DNA of 6,759 bases from DATIHK01 sp035480775 (GTDB lineage Bacteria; Patescibacteriota; WWE3; UBA101185; UBA10185): NCBI GenBank assembly GCA_035480775.1, contig DATIHK010000017.1, forward strand, positions 1 through 6,759. Reading direction: 5' to 3'. A program made the position numbers and the translations under genes. The notes beneath the pieces are model-generated. The model was not told the origin of the DNA and made no database searches. It worked only from the letters and a program-made list of their open reading frames with translations. Positions 5,393 to 6,759 of the stretch are shown here, one piece after another (the first letter of the stretch is position 1; every line of letters starts with the position of its first letter).

Positions 5393-6759
5393 GTGATTAC
5401 ATTTATCGGGTATTGCCTGATAAATTTAGTTGAAACCCTTCTAGTTAATATTATAGGGTCAGTATTTCGAGCATTAAACAAAGCTTTAAAGCGTAGTTCT
5501 GCCTATATTTCTGGATTTTATAAAAGACAAAAAAATCAATTACCTAAAATAAAAAAGACATTTTCTTTTTCCAAATATAAATCAATTTTCACAAAATTAT
5601 TAGAATTTAAATTAAAAAATGTTTCTTTCAGAGTGCCAAAATTACCAAGTATTCCAAAGCTTCCCACACTAAAATTACCAGCATTTTCATTTCCAAAATT
5701 AAGACCTGGCAACAAGATAATTTTCTTTTCGTTAGGACTTGTCTGTGCTTTTATATTTATTTTAGTTCCATTACAAGTTTATGCTTGGATCAGACAACTC
5801 CCGAATCCAAATTTATTAGCACAACAAGCTACTAACTCTTCGACAAAGATTTTAGACCGCAATGGCAAATTATTATACGAAATTTATGTCGATCGAAATT
5901 ATGAACCCGTCGCATTAAATAAAGTTCCGGCTGATGTGATTGATGCAACTTTAGCTATCGAAGACAGCGAATTTTATCAGCACCATGGAATTCGATTTAA
6001 TAGCATAGTACGAGCCGCCAGAGCATCTTTGTTTGAAGACAATTTACAAGGAGCTTCTACAATTACTCAACAATTAATTAAAAATGTTTTGTTGACACCC
6101 GAAAGAACTTTATCTAGAAAATTAAAAGAAATTGTCTTGGCTTTATGGGTTGAACGAATTTACACCAAAAACCAAATCTTAGAGTTTTATTTAAATAACA
6201 CTCCTTATGGTGGAACTGCTTGGGGAGTAGAAGCTGGGGCAAAAAAGATTTTTGGTAAAGATATAGATCAATTAGACCTTGCGGAGTCAGCGATGTTAGC
6301 TGGATTGCCTTCGGCACCGTCAGTTTATTCTCCAGTTGATGGAGACATAAATTTGTCTAAGCTCCGACAAAAACAAGTTTTGCTGCGCATGGTTGATCAA
6401 AAATATATAACTCAGCAGCAAGCCGATGTCGCGTATGACGAAGAATTACACTATGCGCCACAAGTTCATTATATAAAGGCTCCGCATTTTGTAGAGTATG
6501 TTAGAAAACAACTTGAACAAACTTACGGCGAACGTATGACTGATTTTGGAGGACTTACTGTTCGCACTACACTTGATTTAGATTTGCAAGAAAAAGTTCA
6601 ACAAATAGTTAAAGATGAAGTAGCGAAAGACGCCAGATTAAACATTTCAAATGGTGCGGCAGTTGTTCTAGATACTCGCACTCGAGAAATTTTAGCTTAT
6701 GTTGGATCTATTGATTATTTTCAAGATGATTACGGAGCTTATGATGTAGTAACTGCACT
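5393..6759 (+). CDS. Class A penicillin-binding protein (PBP1A-like, GT51 + transpeptidase), 3' end outside window
   Basis: A bifunctional murein synthase that polymerises lipid II (glycosyltransferase family 51) and cross-links the peptides. About 455 codons are visible. Numbered from the GTG at 5393: hydrophobic stretch 1-25, then a basic linker, a K-L-P-rich segment (81-106), and a membrane anchor (109-131). The GT51 domain follows, with E190-D-S-E-F-Y-Q-H-H-G, G220-A-S-T-I-T-Q-Q-L, R242-K-L-K-E246, F-Y-L-N-N-x-P-Y-G and L-A-E-S-A-M-L-A-G-L-P. E190 and E246 have the 56-residue spacing of the catalytic pair in S. aureus MtgA. The start of the transpeptidase domain is visible (N-G-A-A-V-V-L-D-T-R-T-R-E-I-L-A), but the window ends before the SxxK serine motif. 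The start is uncertain. The frame opens at 5348, has no ATG before the GT51 domain, and GTG 5393 is the first standard start, without SD. GTG 5633 is an alternative. Confidence 0.9.
   Translation, partial: MITFIGYCLINLVETLLVNIIGSVFRALNKALKRSSAYISGFYKRQKNQLPKIKKTFSFSKYKSIFTKLLEFKLKNVSFRVPKLPSIPKLPTLKLPAFSFPKLRPGNKIIFFSLGLVCAFIFILVPLQVYAWIRQLPNPNLLAQQATNSSTKILDRNGKLLYEIYVDRNYEPVALNKVPADVIDATLAIEDSEFYQHHGIRFNSIVRAARASLFEDNLQGASTITQQLIKNVLLTPERTLSRKLKEIVLALWVERIYTKNQILEFYLNNTPYGGTAWGVEAGAKKIFGKDIDQLDLAESAMLAGLPSAPSVYSPVDGDINLSKLRQKQVLLRMVDQKYITQQQADVAYDEELHYAPQVHYIKAPHFVEYVRKQLEQTYGERMTDFGGLTVRTTLDLDLQEKVQQIVKDEVAKDARLNISNGAAVVLDTRTREILAYVGSIDYFQDDYGAYDVVTA

Noticed and set aside
5338..5433. Short ORF of 31 codons from GTG 5338, preceded by AGGA
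   Set aside because: The AGGA is only 3 nt from the GTG, too close for a normal SD, and the product is Asn/Lys/Ile-rich as expected of random AT-rich DNA. It is kept only as a possible out-of-frame start for the PBP.
5233..5481. 82-codon minus-strand frame in the uvrB-PBP spacer
   Set aside because: It lacks an SD and overlaps the start of the PBP. Its Ile/Phe/Tyr-rich composition is typical of AT-rich non-coding sequence read as protein.

Overview
The window is AT-rich (mid-30s % GC by eye). It carries six recognisable or reasonably supported protein genes, one doubtful micro-ORF and several well-defined transcription signals. The standard genetic code fits: long frames hold TGG for Trp, and the one TGA used as a stop (enolase) falls where enolases normally end. 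The LexA, DedA and class A penicillin-binding protein sequences read most like those of Candidate Phyla Radiation (Patescibacteria) genomes, possibly the Microgenomates group. The K-L-P repeats before the PBP membrane segment and the PBP sequence are the main reasons. This is recognition from memory, not a search result.

Layout, left to right. (1) The 3' end of enolase, cut by the window edge. (2) A small SD-led gene of unknown function (86 aa), ending at a clear rho-independent terminator. (3) A convergent minus-strand phosphoglycerate mutase of the histidine phosphatase superfamily, which makes the substrate of enolase. (4) A compact divergent promoter, then a plus-strand DedA/VTT membrane protein. 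(5) A 217-nt stretch holding a possible 32-aa SD-led micro-ORF and a strong terminator. (6) The SOS repressor LexA on the minus strand, divergent from (7) full-length UvrB. (8) A 182-nt spacer, then the N-terminal two thirds of a class A PBP, cut by the right edge.

Functionally there are two glycolytic enzymes of consecutive steps, a DNA-damage module (lexA and uvrB back to back over one control region), and envelope functions (DedA, PBP1A-like).

The most notable pattern is in the promoters. Four genes (gpm, dedA, lexA, uvrB) each have a good -10 hexamer ending only 6-7 nt before the start codon, with no Shine-Dalgarno sequence, so their mRNAs are predicted to be leaderless. The two small unknown ORFs instead have clear SD sequences. 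I see no mobile element, CRISPR array, tRNA or rRNA, and no convincing new defence or other multi-gene system. The best leads are the leaderless architecture, a candidate LexA operator, an insertion in UvrB, and the two small SD-led ORFs.
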